Source of the DNA: Cephalotus follicularis
Taxonomy: Eukaryota; Streptophyta; Magnoliopsida; Oxalidales; Cephalotaceae
Length of the DNA stretch: 64,000 nt
Assembly: GCA_001972305.1 (NCBI GenBank)
Contig: BDDD01002295.1
Coordinates: forward strand, 256,602-320,601
Direction: 5' to 3'
Shown: positions 33,857 through 44,036 of the stretch, piece by piece
Numbering within the stretch: the stretch's first letter is position 1
Layout of the letters: the number at the start of each line of letters is the position of its first letter
Made by a program: the position numbers and the translations under genes
The notes under the pieces: model-generated
Seen by the model: only the letters and a program-made list of their open reading frames with translations
Database searches by the model: none
Told to the model about the DNA's origin: nothing

Positions 33857-34860
33857 TGTTATGTAATGACCCAAACTATTGAAATGTATTTTATCATAAT
33901 TATGCATTATTTGTTAGAGATGGTGAGCCATCAAGCCATTGGGTTGCTGGATGTAGCCGTTATTATCTCTGGGTTAAAACAGTCTTATTCCATTTATGTG
34001 ACATATGTGCAGACTTTATTTTATACGCACAAGCCGTATGTGTTTTTTCACATCATCGAAGCAGTTTAAATTTATTATCTGCTTACAAATATGGTGCCCA
34101 GTCACATCAAGGGTTGGATGTTGGGCTTGGGTGCTATGAGAATGTCTCCCTTATTCCCTGTGACTAAACCGTTCCAAGTCAGAGGTTCACTTATATAGGG
34201 CATAAGTGAATCGGTTAGACTTTTCGTGTTATGCTTGCTCCCACAGGTTGGAGGGTGGAGTAACTCAATGCCACTTGGGAGGAACCCTAAATCTAATACA
34301 GGGTGTGCGAAGGGAGCATGTACATTGAACTTAACCCACCATAGAAATGCTATTTGGATGGTCACTAATCTCGTGTCAGTAATGATTCCTATCTGTGGTG
34401 GTAGTGTATAGGCATTTAGTGCCTAGAAGGACCTCAGAGGACCTGTGTGATCCTTAGCCTTGAGCTGCTACTCTACATTATGTAGAGGAAGTTTGGCTTT
34501 GATCTCCGCCCAACCCAGTTCTCTCCCGTGGTTGGCAAACAAGCGGTCTTTGGGCATTACCTAATTTGCATGAATGTAGACGAGTATGCAAGATGGAATC
34601 ATCACACCTGTAGCGAAGGTGATAGGCTTTATTCTATTTGTATTCATTACAGACTGAAAAATACCTGCGCAGGTTACGAGGACTGAAAACTGGGTGTCTA
34701 GAAAAGTCTATTGATAGTCGTAGTGAGTTTACGGATTTAAAAGCACTGGGAAAAACTAGGGTTGACACCTCTCCTTACCCTAGGTCGCAGCCGGAGTCAA
34801 CAATGATGAGGGATTATAGTACACGATAACCATCAACATGAAAAAATACTGGGTGAATCA
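33857..34860 (+). mobile_element. C4: 5' part of an Angela/Tork-like copia LTR, cut by C5
   Basis: It starts TGTTATGTAATGACC. It matches the reverse complement of the C2 LTR (8888 leftward) and of the C7 LTRs in blocks: AGGGTTGGATGT near 34105, CCAAGTCAGAGGTTCAC near 34174, TGTTATGCTTGCTCC near 34228 and AACTTAACCCACCATAG near 34330. The LTR breaks off at 34861, where C5 begins. It is non-coding. Confidence 0.75.
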
Positions 34861-36150
34861 TGTTGACATTTATGTCTCAATCCTGGTTTTGATGATAACA
34901 TATTTGTATTTAACAAAGTTTCTTTTTGTGCAAGTTAAGAAAAGAGGTTGAAAAATCAAAACAGAAAAGTACAGATATAGTTATAAGCGTCGACGGTTAC
35001 AATGAAACCCTCAGCGCCTTGTGAGACCTTCGACCCCCAAGTGAAAAGCGTCAACAGTTGAAGCATTGTGAGCAAAGGAATAAATGCCCAAACCGTCGAC
35101 GCTCTAAAGCAAGTGTCAGCGCTTTGTGCCAAGGCGCCAGCGCTCAAGAGCCTTATATCAGCGGTTAAAAACAGGGAGTTTTGGGCAAATTTAAATTGCC
35201 CAAAGTGGCGACTCTCAGAAGAAAGTGTCAGCGCTTTGATCTAAGGCGTCAGCGGTTAAAAGACTTGACATCAGCGGTTAAAAATAGAAACTTCTGGGCC
35301 AATTAAAATTGCACAAAGCGGCGACGCTCAACACAAACCATCAGCGCTTTGAGGTAAACCGTCGATATCAAGATCAAGACCTTTAGCGTTTTGAGCATAA
35401 CTTTCAAATTCAAATATCCAACGGACTCTTAAGTGGCGACGCTTTGAAGAACAGCGTCGACGCTTTGCGCGCGGGAAACAATTACTGACAATAGTTTTAA
35501 TGCATCGTTTGAAGTGGAAAAAACTTTAAAGATTGATGGAACAACTTCCAAGACTGATAGAACTATTCCTAAGACTGATTGAACAACTTCCAATCCAATA
35601 GAATCAACTCCCAAGGTCAAAACATCAATACTATTAAATCAAAATCTGAAAACAACATAAGAAGAATAAGAAATTGAAAAAGAAAGAGAAGACTATTCAA
35701 GCAAGAGAAAAATCAAGAGCAAAAATCCAACACCTTCAAATCATCATCAAGAAGTCTTTTCAAGATCATATTTATTGTTGAGAGCAACAATTTTATTGTA
35801 ATCAAAATAGCCAAATCAAGCCTTTGAGAGGTTACACAAAACACATACAATTATTTGTAATCCACATTTAGGGGAGTGAAACCTTGTGATTGAGGTCAAT
35901 CACAAAACTTTGTAAGGTGTACTGAATAGCCCCCGTAAAGATATTCGGAGTTTGTGTTTGGGTGGAACACTAGTGGAACCTCAAGGAGGACCTTGGGAAA
36001 GTGGACGTAGGCACGACCTTTGCCGAACCACTATAAAATCCGTTCGCATCTCTCTAACTTTCTCTCCGCAAATTTCTTTATTTATTTAATTTTGATTGCT
36101 TGTTTATGTTGTGTTTATTGTTTAATTTGTTTAAATCTGAAAAACTTATT
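34861..36150 (+). mobile_element. C5 5' LTR, fused to gag
   Basis: It starts TGTTGACATTTATGTCTCAA as in C1. The block CTAGTGGAACCTCAAGG...GTGGACGTAGGCACGACC is shared with C1 and, reversed, with C6 and C8. Compared with C1, the final part (C-run and TTTCA) and the PBS are missing: after AAAACTTATTTAATTGA the sequence becomes gag. It carries a motif array at 34987-35470. Confidence 0.82.
34987..35470. repeat. GCGTCGACGC-type motif array in the C5 LTR
   Basis: Core positions include 34989, 35010, 35029 and 35050 (steps 21, 19, 21). Further copies follow to the intact GCGTCGACGC near 35455-35464. It shares order and some spacers with the C1 array but has extra and missing steps. Confidence 0.82.
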
Positions 36151-36155
36151 TAATT

Positions 36156-37055
36156 GATGGAAACAATTATAGCCATTGGAAGACAAAAATGACAATCTTT
36201 ATTCCATCCCCAGATTATAACTTGTGGGACCTAATTGTTGATGGTCCATATCTACCCTCTATTAGAGATGAAAATGGTGAAGTCATTCCTAAACCTAGAA
36301 ATACATATAATGAAGATGATAGGACAAGGGTACAATTGAACGCTAATGCCAAACATGTCATAATTTGTGCCATAAACTCTAGCGAATTTAATAGAGTTTC
36401 ATCGTGCAATTCCGCTAAAGAAATGTGGGATAGACTTGAAGTCACCTACGAAGGAACAAACCAAGTAAAAGATGCTAAAATCAGCATGTTAGTTCACGAC
36501 TATGAATTATTCTCAATGAATGAAGATGAGGACATTAAATCCATGTTTACTAGATTTACTAACATTATCAATGCATTGCAATCTCTTGATAAAACATATT
36601 CTAATAGTGAATTGGTAAGAAAGATTCTCAGGTGCTTGCCTAGATCATGGTTACCGAAGGTCACCGCAATCGAAGAGGCGAAGAATCTAAGCATTCTTCC
36701 CTTGGAGGATCTACTAGAGTCACTAATGACCCATGAGCTAACTATGCAAAAGAGAGTCGATGATGAAGAGAAGGAGAAAAAGAAGAAAAAGGTGGCAGCC
36801 CTAAAATCATCCAAAATAGATTACTCCAATGATGATGAAGACCTTTCTCTCTTCACAAGAAAATTCAAGAAGTTCCTTGCCAACACAAAGAAGTTTGGTG
36901 GAAAACCAAACAAGAAATTTCATCAAAAGGGAGAGTCAAGCAAAAAGGAAGAAGTCGTATGTTACGAATGCAACAAGCCGGGGCACTACAAGAGTGATTG
37001 CCCCAGACTAAAGAAAAAGGAATTCATGAAAAAAAGAAAGAAATGGTCAGCTTGA
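36156..37055 (+). pseudogene. C5 Gag (UBN2-type) with CCHC zinc knuckle
   Basis: The frame is open from about 36141. An ATG at 36189 lies inside the conserved start (NNYSHWKTKM...), so the true N-terminus was lost with the leader. It contains DYNLWDLIVDGP, CNSAKEMWDRLEVTYEGTNQ, VHDYELFSMNEDEDIKSMFT and VRKILRCLPRSW, all standard copia Gag wording. A Lys-rich stretch and the knuckle CYECNKPGHYKSDCP follow, near codons 258-272 counted from 36189. The product would form the particle shell and bind RNA. Confidence 0.88.
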
Positions 37056-37396
37056 ATGTGGACACACGAGAACACGTAGCACAATTGGCTTTGATGGCAC
37101 TCGAGGAAGAAGGGGAGGAGGAAAGTGAAGAGGTAACTTATGATGAACTTATTATTATGTTTGAAAAATATAACTCTATGATTGCTTCTCTAAAGAAAGA
37201 GGTCAAAACTTTGACAAATGAAAATGATGAACTAAAAACAATTGATTTGACGAAGGAAATCAACTCTAAGGACGTAGAAATAGACTTTCTAGAAAATGAA
37301 GTAGCTCACTTAGAGGAAGAAAATAAAAATCTTATGGTAGAATTATATGCCTTAAACAAACCTATTCAAAGTTCTCTAGTAGTAGTGAAAAGCTAG
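36998..37396 (+). pseudogene. C5 Gag C-terminal extension, coiled coil, frameshifted
   Basis: After the knuckle the sense frame shifts. This frame continues with SEEVTYDELIIMFEKYNSMI and ASLKKEVKTLTNENDELKTI, then VDFLENEVAHLEEENKNL-like heptads, a predicted coiled coil. It is typical of SIRE-like Gag tails and ends at a stop at 37394-37396. Confidence 0.7.
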
Positions 37397-37552
37397 AAAA
37401 CCTTTTAGGGATGCAAAGGTGTGTCTTTGACAAAGCTGGATTAGGATATGAAGAGATGAATAATGTAAAACTATATCAAAAGTTCTTTGAAAGGAAAGAA
37501 ATCATAGAAAAAGATAAAGTAGAAAAAAGTATCTTTTAAGAATAAAGTTGCG

Positions 37553-38011
37553 AAAATTAATTGTGAATATTGTTGTAAGATAGGACATAAATCTTCTTCT
37601 CGTTATCATAAAAGAAATGCCATGATTAAAAGAAATGATATTAACTCTTGTAATTACTGTGGAAAATATGGTCAAATTTCATCCTCTTGCTTTCACAAGA
37701 AAAATGCTATGTCCAAGAAAATTGTAAATACTTCTTGTATTCATTGTGGTAAATTCGGACATAAATCATCATTATGCTTCTATGATAGAAATATCATGCA
37801 AAATAGAAATATCGTGAACACAGGAAAAATAAATGTATCTTGTAATAATTGTGGCAAACTAGGACATGTTTCCACAACATGCTTTTATAAAAGAAATATT
37901 TTGCATGATTCAAACTTTGTTAGAATAAAGAAAAATTGGTTTCCTAAAGGAACCATTGTGACTAACCCCAAGGGACCCAAGATTAGTTGGGTACCTCAAA
38001 CAAAAACTTGA
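37553..38011 (+). pseudogene. C5 tandem zinc-knuckle region before the protease
   Basis: Four CxxCxKxGHxxxxC-like units follow one another: CEYCCKIGHKSSSRY (last Cys replaced), CNYCGKYGQISSSC (His replaced by Gln), CIHCGKFGHKSSLC and CNNCGKLGHVSTTC. They are separated by about 25-40 residues. The WFPKGTIVTNPKGPKISWVP stretch leads to the protease. The frame is open from 37622 and, less clearly, before it. Nucleic-acid binding is inferred from the knuckles. Confidence 0.75.
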
Positions 38012-38025
38012 ATTTACTTTTGTAG

Positions 38026-38745
38026 ATGTGCTTGAAGGCACTATCCAAGAAAACGCAATGGTACTTGGATAGTGGATGCTCCAAGCATATGACTGGTGAC
38101 AAAAGTCTTTTGGTCAACTACGAGTCAAAGGAAGGGGGAGTTGTTACTTTTGGAGATAATGCTAAAGGGAAGATTATGAGTTTTGGCTCCATAGGTAACG
38201 CTCAAACCTCTATCAATAATGCATTATATGTGAATGGACTAAAACACAATCTCTTGAGCATAAGTCAATTATTTGACAAGGATTGTAAAGTCACTTTCGA
38301 AAAGGACATGTGTAGAGTAATAGATATCAGTAGTGATCAAAATAGATTCATAGGTCATAGACAAGGAAATGTATATATTGGAGATTTGAATGACCTACAA
38401 AATTTTAAATGTTTAGTTTCAATAAATGAGGATAGTTGGCTATGGCATAGGAGATTAGGTCATGTAGGAATGTCAAACATTGCGAAGCTCTTAAACCATG
38501 AAGTAGTTAAAGGACTTCCAAAAATTAGCTTCGAGAAGGATAAAATTTGTGACACATGTCAATATGGAAGACAAACTAGGGCATCCTTTAAGAATAAAGA
38601 CATAGTCTCTACATCTAGGCCATTGCAACTCTTACACATAGATTTATTTGGTCCAATAGATATCAGAAGTCTAGGTGGTAAATCTTATGCCATGGTCATA
38701 GTCGATGACTATTCTAGATATAAATGGACTATTTTTGTTGCCCAC
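38026..38745 (+). pseudogene. C5 protease and N-terminal half of integrase
   Basis: The frame opens with TQWYLDSGCSKHMTGDKSLL, the copia protease active-site motif with its Asp. It passes through the GAG-pre-integrase zinc region (LWHRRLGHVGMSNIAKLL, then KICDTCQYGRQTRASF, an HHCC finger) to the first catalytic Asp of the integrase (LLHIDLFGPIDIRSLGGKSY, then AMVIVDDYSRYKW). It is intact up to 38745, where C6 is inserted (TSD CCCAC), and resumes at 43211. Confidence 0.9.
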
Positions 38746-39187
38746 TGAAATAAAATAATAGCTCTTGCAAAATACAAATGGGGGGGGGGAATGCTGGGGA
38801 ATGAATTGAATAATAGAGCAATGACAAACAAATAAAAATTTAAAGTGAAGAGAGTAGGGATAGAAAGATTCTTTGTTTTTAGAGTGGTTCGGCTAACTCT
38901 TGCATACGTCCACTTTTCCCAAGGGAGCTCCTTGAGTTTCCACTAGCTCGAATTGATTAAGGAAGAAATTCGTTACACCTCACAGTTTTGTGATTGACCT
39001 CAATCACTAGACCTTGACCTCAAGACCTTTAGAGGATTCACTCTTCTGTTTTACAAGTGTTTGTAAGGTGTTTACAATGTAACCTCTCAGTAGGTTTGGC
39101 TTACAATAAAGAACAAGAGAGAATTACAGGAAGAACTTCAGAAAAAATATAGCTTTGAAGCTAAGAGCTCTTTGAACTTTGTATAAT
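38746..39187 (-). mobile_element. C6 left LTR fragment (3' LTR, U5-side part)
   Basis: It matches 41930-42310 closely (AGAGTGGTTCGGCT, CAATCACTAGACCTTGACC, AGCTCTTTGAACTTTGTATAAT) and is cut at 39187. It contains a G9 run at 38782-38790 near the LTR end. The U3 part with the motif array and TATA box is missing. Confidence 0.85.
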
Positions 39188-39510
39188 TAAAGGACCGAAC
39201 AAACCATCAGTTATGCATCAACGGGCCAACAATCCAGTCCAAGTCCGATATCTACCACCCGAAGGTTGGTAGTATCACATATCGATGCTAACCGGCACGT
39301 AGGCGGGGAAAGCTCGATCAAACAATCAATCAAACACGTCCAAGGGACCAACCACTACGAAGTGACGTAACCGTCCCAGACAAGAAAAGCTCGTGGCTAT
39401 CTGGCCCCAAGCTGGGAAAGCTCACCCCATGTCGATACTAACCGTCCAGGGCTAGGAAAGCTCACAGCCTAACCGGCACATGGCTAGGAATAGCTCGGCC
39501 ATCCGTCAAT

Positions 39511-39735
39511 GATGCTAACCGGCCCTGAGCTAGGAAAGCGCACAGCTAACCGTCTCGTGGTGCTAGGAAAGTTCAACAATCTAAAGATGCTAACCGGCCC
39601 CGAGCTAGGAAAGCGAGTAGCTAACCGTCCCGTGGTGCTAGGAAAGCTCAACAATCCAAAGATGCTAACCGGCCCCGAGCTAGGAAAGCGCGTAGCTAAC
39701 CGTCCCGTGGTGCTAGGAAAGCTCACAATCAATCA
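39511..39735. repeat. 75-bp tandem repeat, 3 units, in G5
   Basis: Units are 39511-39585, 39586-39660 and 39661-39735 (the third diverges at its end). Each has GATGCTAACCGGCCC, GAGCTAGGAAAGCG and CTAACCGTC..TGGTGCTAGG. Looser copies of CTAACCG...CTAGGAAAGCTC extend left to about 39280. Each unit itself contains two related half-units. Confidence 0.88.
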
Positions 39736-40173
39736 ATAACATCCACGTTACTAGCACGGCGGCTAAGTAACAACAGTCAATACACGGTAAACGATACTAG
39801 CACGGTGGCTAAGTACCAACACTATTCACAATCACGATAACAATGCAATCACAGCACACACAATACCACTCAAGTAATTTATAAAATAAATACTTGATCA
39901 AAACATCTCGTTCAAAACATTGCAGTTCGTTTCCAAAACGTTTAAAAGTATAGATACTTACAACATATATATATATATTTGTCAATATATATAACAATCC
40001 TTTTGGAAAACATACATTTCCATATAACAATGATTTAATAAACCATTTATACACTTCTAAAATGAAGAACATTTTAGAAAACAGGTGATAGCTCAATCAA
40101 CAATTGTATGCAACGCAAACATATGCTCAATAATGCAAACGGGATCTATTCGCATCAACATACACCATATAGG

Positions 40174-40445
40174 CGTTAATGTTCAACCTAGTCACTTAAG
40201 CGTCACCGCTTAACTCTTAGCGTCAATGTTTTCAACCAGAAACTTTATGCATCAACATCCCATCCCTTTGGTGTCGATGCTCTGAGGTAGGAACCTCAGG
40301 CGTCAACGACATACGTGTCCATCCTCACACACAATGAGTCGTGGCGTCGACGTTTTCTGTAAGCGTCGACGTTTATCGCGAATAAGGACTCATTGTCCCT
40401 ATAACAATCCATAGCGTCGACGCTTCTTTCCTAAGCGTCAACGGT
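40174..40445. repeat. GCGTCGACG-type motif array in gypsy LTR G5
   Basis: Core positions include 40202, 40222, 40251, 40273, 40302, 40345, 40364, 40416 and 40437. The steps are 20, 29, 22, 29, 43, 19, 52 and 21 bp. It lies where the homologous G3 LTR has its CAGTCGACTG array, but the motif type is the one seen in the copia LTRs. Confidence 0.8.
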
Positions 40446-40959
40446 TAAGCGAACCAAAACACGGTTCCTTCAACACGTCTCAAAACCAATAGGACTCAAT
40501 CATAAAACACATGCCATTCAATCCGCAATCATTGTAAAACGCAATATGCATTACAGGTTAACTATTCATAGTAACCCTAACAGAATCACAGTCACACAAT
40601 TCACAATCCGCAAACCAAGCATTTCATCAATAGCAATACAATATTATTGAACTCAAACTTGCATGTATAGCTTCCCCTACCTGTTACAGCAGTAACAACC
40701 GTACAGTCGAGCTGCATGTTTAATTGCCGAACCTTTTCGATAACCGTTGAACTGAAGCCGGTTCTTGCCAATTGATCAGTTCCTCACTGCCAAATCCAAT
40801 TGCCACTTACACACTGCACATACAACACATTTCCGTTATGTTCCACACACAAAACATTTCCGTCGTCGAAACGCCGGCCGGATTTTGACCGACACAACCA
40901 GGCGACGAAACACCCATCAACGGGTTCCACATTGAACGGTCTACTCAAAACTGGTCAAG

Positions 40960-41170
40960 ACTCGCTGGGAATCGGCGCTGAACGCCGCGCCACGGCTGGC
41001 AGTGAGTTACGACTCACTGAGTCAACTCGCCAGACCTCCACAAGTCCGATCACCACCCAAAAATGCCACATAAACACCAGTTATATGCGTTAATGCCCGT
41101 GACTCGCCGAGACTCGGCGCCAAACGCCGTGTCTCAGGTGACAGCGAGTCAACTCGCTGAGTCGACTCAG
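40960..41170. repeat. GACTCGGCG / GACTCACTGAGTC module cluster in G5
   Basis: It contains AATCGGCGCTGAACGCCGCG, GACTCACTGAGTCAACTCGC, GACTCGCCGAGACTCGGCGC with CAAACGCCGTG, and GAGTCAACTCGCTGAGTCGA. These are palindromic GAGTC/GACTC elements. Nearly the same phrases occur in the LTRs of copia C7 (47760-48065 and 60455-60770). Confidence 0.75.
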
Positions 41171-41842
41171 TCAATTAATTCCGGCCGTTTTCGGCCGAAT
41201 CACGCCTCACCGGTGGTCGAAATGGGTAGAGCTAGTCCTCTACTCCAAAACCCACACCACCCGCGACGCTAATGGCGCCGGGAAACGCCGGGAAAGAGGC
41301 GCAACAATGGTGGGGAGAAAAGAAGAAAAAGAGGAGGAGGGGGAAGGGCTTACCGGCGGGTTGAGGGTCTGGGTTGCTCGCCGTCGTCCCCTGTTCCGGT
41401 GGGTAGCTCCGGCGCCCTCTCTCTCCCTCTGCTCCGATCTCTCTCCCAATCCCTCTCGTACTCTCTCCCTGTCTTTCTCTCCCTCTAATCTGCAGGTTCA
41501 ATTAGCACGGGCGCGCTATGCGCCCGTGTCTCTCCCTTTTCTCTTTTATTATTTTTCCTTCCCCCTTAATATTTTCTGGTAAAATACTAAGGTCTGGGTC
41601 CCAATTTTTCCGTAAATCGCGACATAAATTATCCAAACGACCACCAAAATAATCGCAATAAAAATGCGAGCATTCGGGCTTTATTGTCGATCGTTAAAAA
41701 TAGGTTTTATTAGTCGTCTTAGCTAACACGATTACGACTTAAATACGTAATGCGTTTTTATTACTCCGGGCTCTATCGATTTTATCACGATCGTACACGC
41801 ACCAATTTCATAATAATTATGTATGAAATTCGAGGCGTTACA

Positions 41843-41929
41843 AAAATAGTCATCTTTGCTTTCCAGTGACTGTAGTTGTTACTGTCGAAGAAAGGAGGCT
41901 TTGAGATAGACATGCTCTCTTTGGTTGAT
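41843..41929. other. Unassigned 87-base segment between G5 and the C6 right LTR
   Basis: It may be internal C6 sequence. Nothing is recognised in it. Confidence 0.3.
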
Positions 41930-42372
41930 GAATAATAGAGCAATAACAAACAAATAATAATTTAAAGTGAAGAGAGTGGGGATAGAAAGATTCTCTGTTT
42001 TTAGAGTGGTTCGGCTCACTCTTGCCTACGTCCACTTTTCCTAAGGGATCTCCTTGAGTTTCCACTAGCTCGAATTGATTAAGGAAGCAATTCGTTACGC
42101 CTCACAGTTTTGTGATTGACCTCAATCACTAGACCTTGACCTCAAGACCTTTAGAGGATTCACTCTCCTCTTTTACAAATGTTTGTAAGGTGTTTACAAT
42201 GTAACCTCTCAGTAGGTTTGGCTTATAATAAAGAACAAGAGAGAATTACAGAAAGAACTTCAGAAAAAAATAAAGCTTTGAAGCTAAGAGCTCTTTGAAC
42301 TTTGTATAATGAAACCTTACTTGATTGCTTTAGTTCTTTGTTTCTTGGGGATTTCTGAAGGCTTGGACCCTA

Positions 42373-42384
42373 CTTTATATAGCC
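42373..42384 (-). promoter_or_regulatory. TATA box of the C6 LTR
   Basis: The minus strand reads GGCTATATAAAG, about 100 bp after the last motif of the array. The equivalent position in C8 reads GGCTATAAAAGG. Confidence 0.75.
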
Positions 42385-42482
42385 AAACAATCCATGTATC
42401 CGTTGCTTAAATCATGGAGATTTAGATTTGAAAAACTGATGATTTGCTGTAAACTCTATTATGTAGCTGTTGGAGCAAAGCC

Positions 42483-43090
42483 GTCGATGTCTGTGATAAG
42501 TGTCGATGCCTTTACCAGTTTACTAGCCGTTACGAGAATCCAGGGCGTAATTGTTGTTGAAAGACGTCGATGTCTATAAATGGCGTCAATGTCTTTTCTG
42601 GAGTTGTCGACAGTCTTTGAAGATATGAGCAACACATCGATGACTTTAATGGGCATCGATGTCCTTTCTGGAAACATAAAAGTTATGACAAACACATCGA
42701 TGTCTTTGTAAAGGGATCGATGTCTTTTGATTGGACGTCGATATATTCATAGAATGGGATCGATGCTTTTCTTCAAAAATGGCCTGTAACTTTTATGGCA
42801 TAAACACATCGATGTCTTTGTAAAGGGATCAATGTCTTTGAGTTAAACAGTCGATGTCTTCTCTGAAATAGATCGATGCCTTTGAATGAAAATTGCCTGT
42901 AACTTTCTGTGCTAAAGACGTCGATGTCTTCTCTGAAAGGGATCGATGTCTTTAGTAAAAAATGACCTGTAACTTTGGGTGCTAAAGACGTCTATGTCTT
43001 TGGAGAAAAGGATCGATGTCTTTCATGAATAACCACCTGTAACTCCTGGTTCTTTAAAGGCGTCGATGTCTTCCTTCAATAGCGTCGATG
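42483..43090. repeat. CGTCGATGTCTTT motif array in the C6 LTR
   Basis: About 25 copies of GTCGATGTC or ATCGATGTC occur. Example core positions are 42483, 42502, 42566, 42585, 42606, 42636, 42655, 42696, 42716, 42737 and 42759. Most steps are 19-22 bp. Copies are followed by CTTT and separated by unrelated bases. Confidence 0.88.
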
Positions 43091-43210
43091 TCTTTTATGT
43101 AAAAATGATTTTTGACTTTTGTGAGATATCAAGTATCTTGCACATAAAATAAACATGTTAAAAGCAAACATGTTATCATCAAAACTAGGATTGAGACTAA
43201 AACATCAGCA

Positions 43211-44033
43211 CCCACAAAAGTGAAGCTTTTAAAGAGTTTTCAACCTTTTGCAAATTGTTCAAAAAGAAAAGGACACTTCTAGTTTTAAAATTAGAAGTGA
43301 TCATGGAAAGGAATTCGAAAATCCTTTGTTTGAAAACTTTTGTAATGAAAACGGCTATACACATGAGTTCTCCCCTCCTAGAACACCTCAACAAAATGGG
43401 GTTGTTGAAAGGAAAAATAGGACTCCACAAGAAATGTGTAGAACACTTCTAAATGAAAATAATTTGCCAAAATATTTTTGGGCAGAAGAATTAAATACTT
43501 CATGTTATATCCTAAATCGTATATCGATAAGGCCAATTCTCAAAAAGACTCCATATGAATTATGGAGGGGGAGAAAGCCTAACATTGGTTACTTTCACGC
43601 ATTCGGATGTAAATGCTTCATCCACGAAAATGGGAAGGACTATCTCGGTAAGTTCGACTCCAAAGTCGACGAAGGTATTTTTCTTGGATACTCAATCTTT
43701 AGTAAAGCCTATAGATGCTTTAATAAAACAACTTTACTTGTTGAAGAGTTTATGCATGTAGTCTTTGATGAAACTAACCCGAAACTTCCAAAGGATGTTA
43801 TAAATGTTGACTCTTTAGAAATTATAGAAAATAAAATTGAAGAACTAAACTCAGATAATGACAAGAAGGAAGAATCTAAGAATGAAGCACCCTCTCAAAG
43901 CTATCAAGAAGCTTTACACAATAACACCTTAAAAGTAGTAAGAGGTCACCCCCACGAAGCAATCTTAGGTAATCCTAGATTAGGAGTAACTACTAGGTCT
44001 AGCATGAATCATAACTACATTGCTTTTTTATCA
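43211..44033 (+). pseudogene. C5 integrase C-terminal half
   Basis: It continues 38745 across C6. Integrase blocks IRSDHGKEFENPLFENFCNE (second catalytic Asp), THEFSPPRTPQQNGVVERKN (catalytic Glu), FWAEELNTSCYILNRISIRP, KKTPYELWRGRKPNIGYFHA, CKCFIHENGKDYLGKFDSKV and EGIFLGYSIFSKAYRCFN are intact. The linker to RT ends with a stop at 44034. Catalytic residues are kept, so only the insertion and the downstream stops disable it. Confidence 0.9.
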
Positions 44034-44036
44034 TAA

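Larger units (their letters stand above)
39188..41842 (-). mobile_element. G5: gypsy-type LTR, related to the G3 LTR, inside C6
   Basis: On the minus strand it starts TGTAACGCCTCGAATTTC (right end at 41842). The left end has no recognisable terminus and is presumably truncated. The order of blocks matches the G3 LTR: AGCACGGCGGCTAAGTA repeats (39753-39815), AACATATGCTCA (near 40118), a motif array (40174-40445), CTTGCATGTATAG (near 40660). In place of CAGTCGACTG it carries GCGTCGACG-type motifs. No coding is seen; frames in the G/C-rich 40800-41500 part are low-complexity. Confidence 0.7.
38746..43210 (-). mobile_element. C6: SIRE-like element remnant inserted in the C5 integrase
   Basis: CCCAC lies on both sides (38741-38745 and 43211-43215), a perfect TSD at the point where the integrase frame is broken. 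On the minus strand it starts TGCTGATGTTTTAGTCTCAA (right end) and ends ...TTTCA (left end). Left (38746-39187) and right (41930-43210) LTR pieces overlap in content, so it was a two-LTR element. The middle is gypsy LTR material (G5) plus about 90 unassigned bases. No pol of C6 remains. Confidence 0.85.
41930..43210 (-). mobile_element. C6 right LTR (5' LTR), nearly complete
   Basis: On the minus strand it starts TGCTGATGTTTTAGTCTC and carries an array of CGTCGATGTC motifs (43090-42483), then a TATA box (42384-42373) about 100 bases downstream. Leader and U5 sequence shared with the left fragment follow. Only its last 60 or so bases are missing. Confidence 0.82.

Noticed and set aside
41232..41582. 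Overlapping G/C-rich frames on both strands, resembling a first exon
   Set aside because: They fall in the purine/pyrimidine-rich leader of LTR G5, low complexity on both strands. The same kind of region occurs in other LTRs here.
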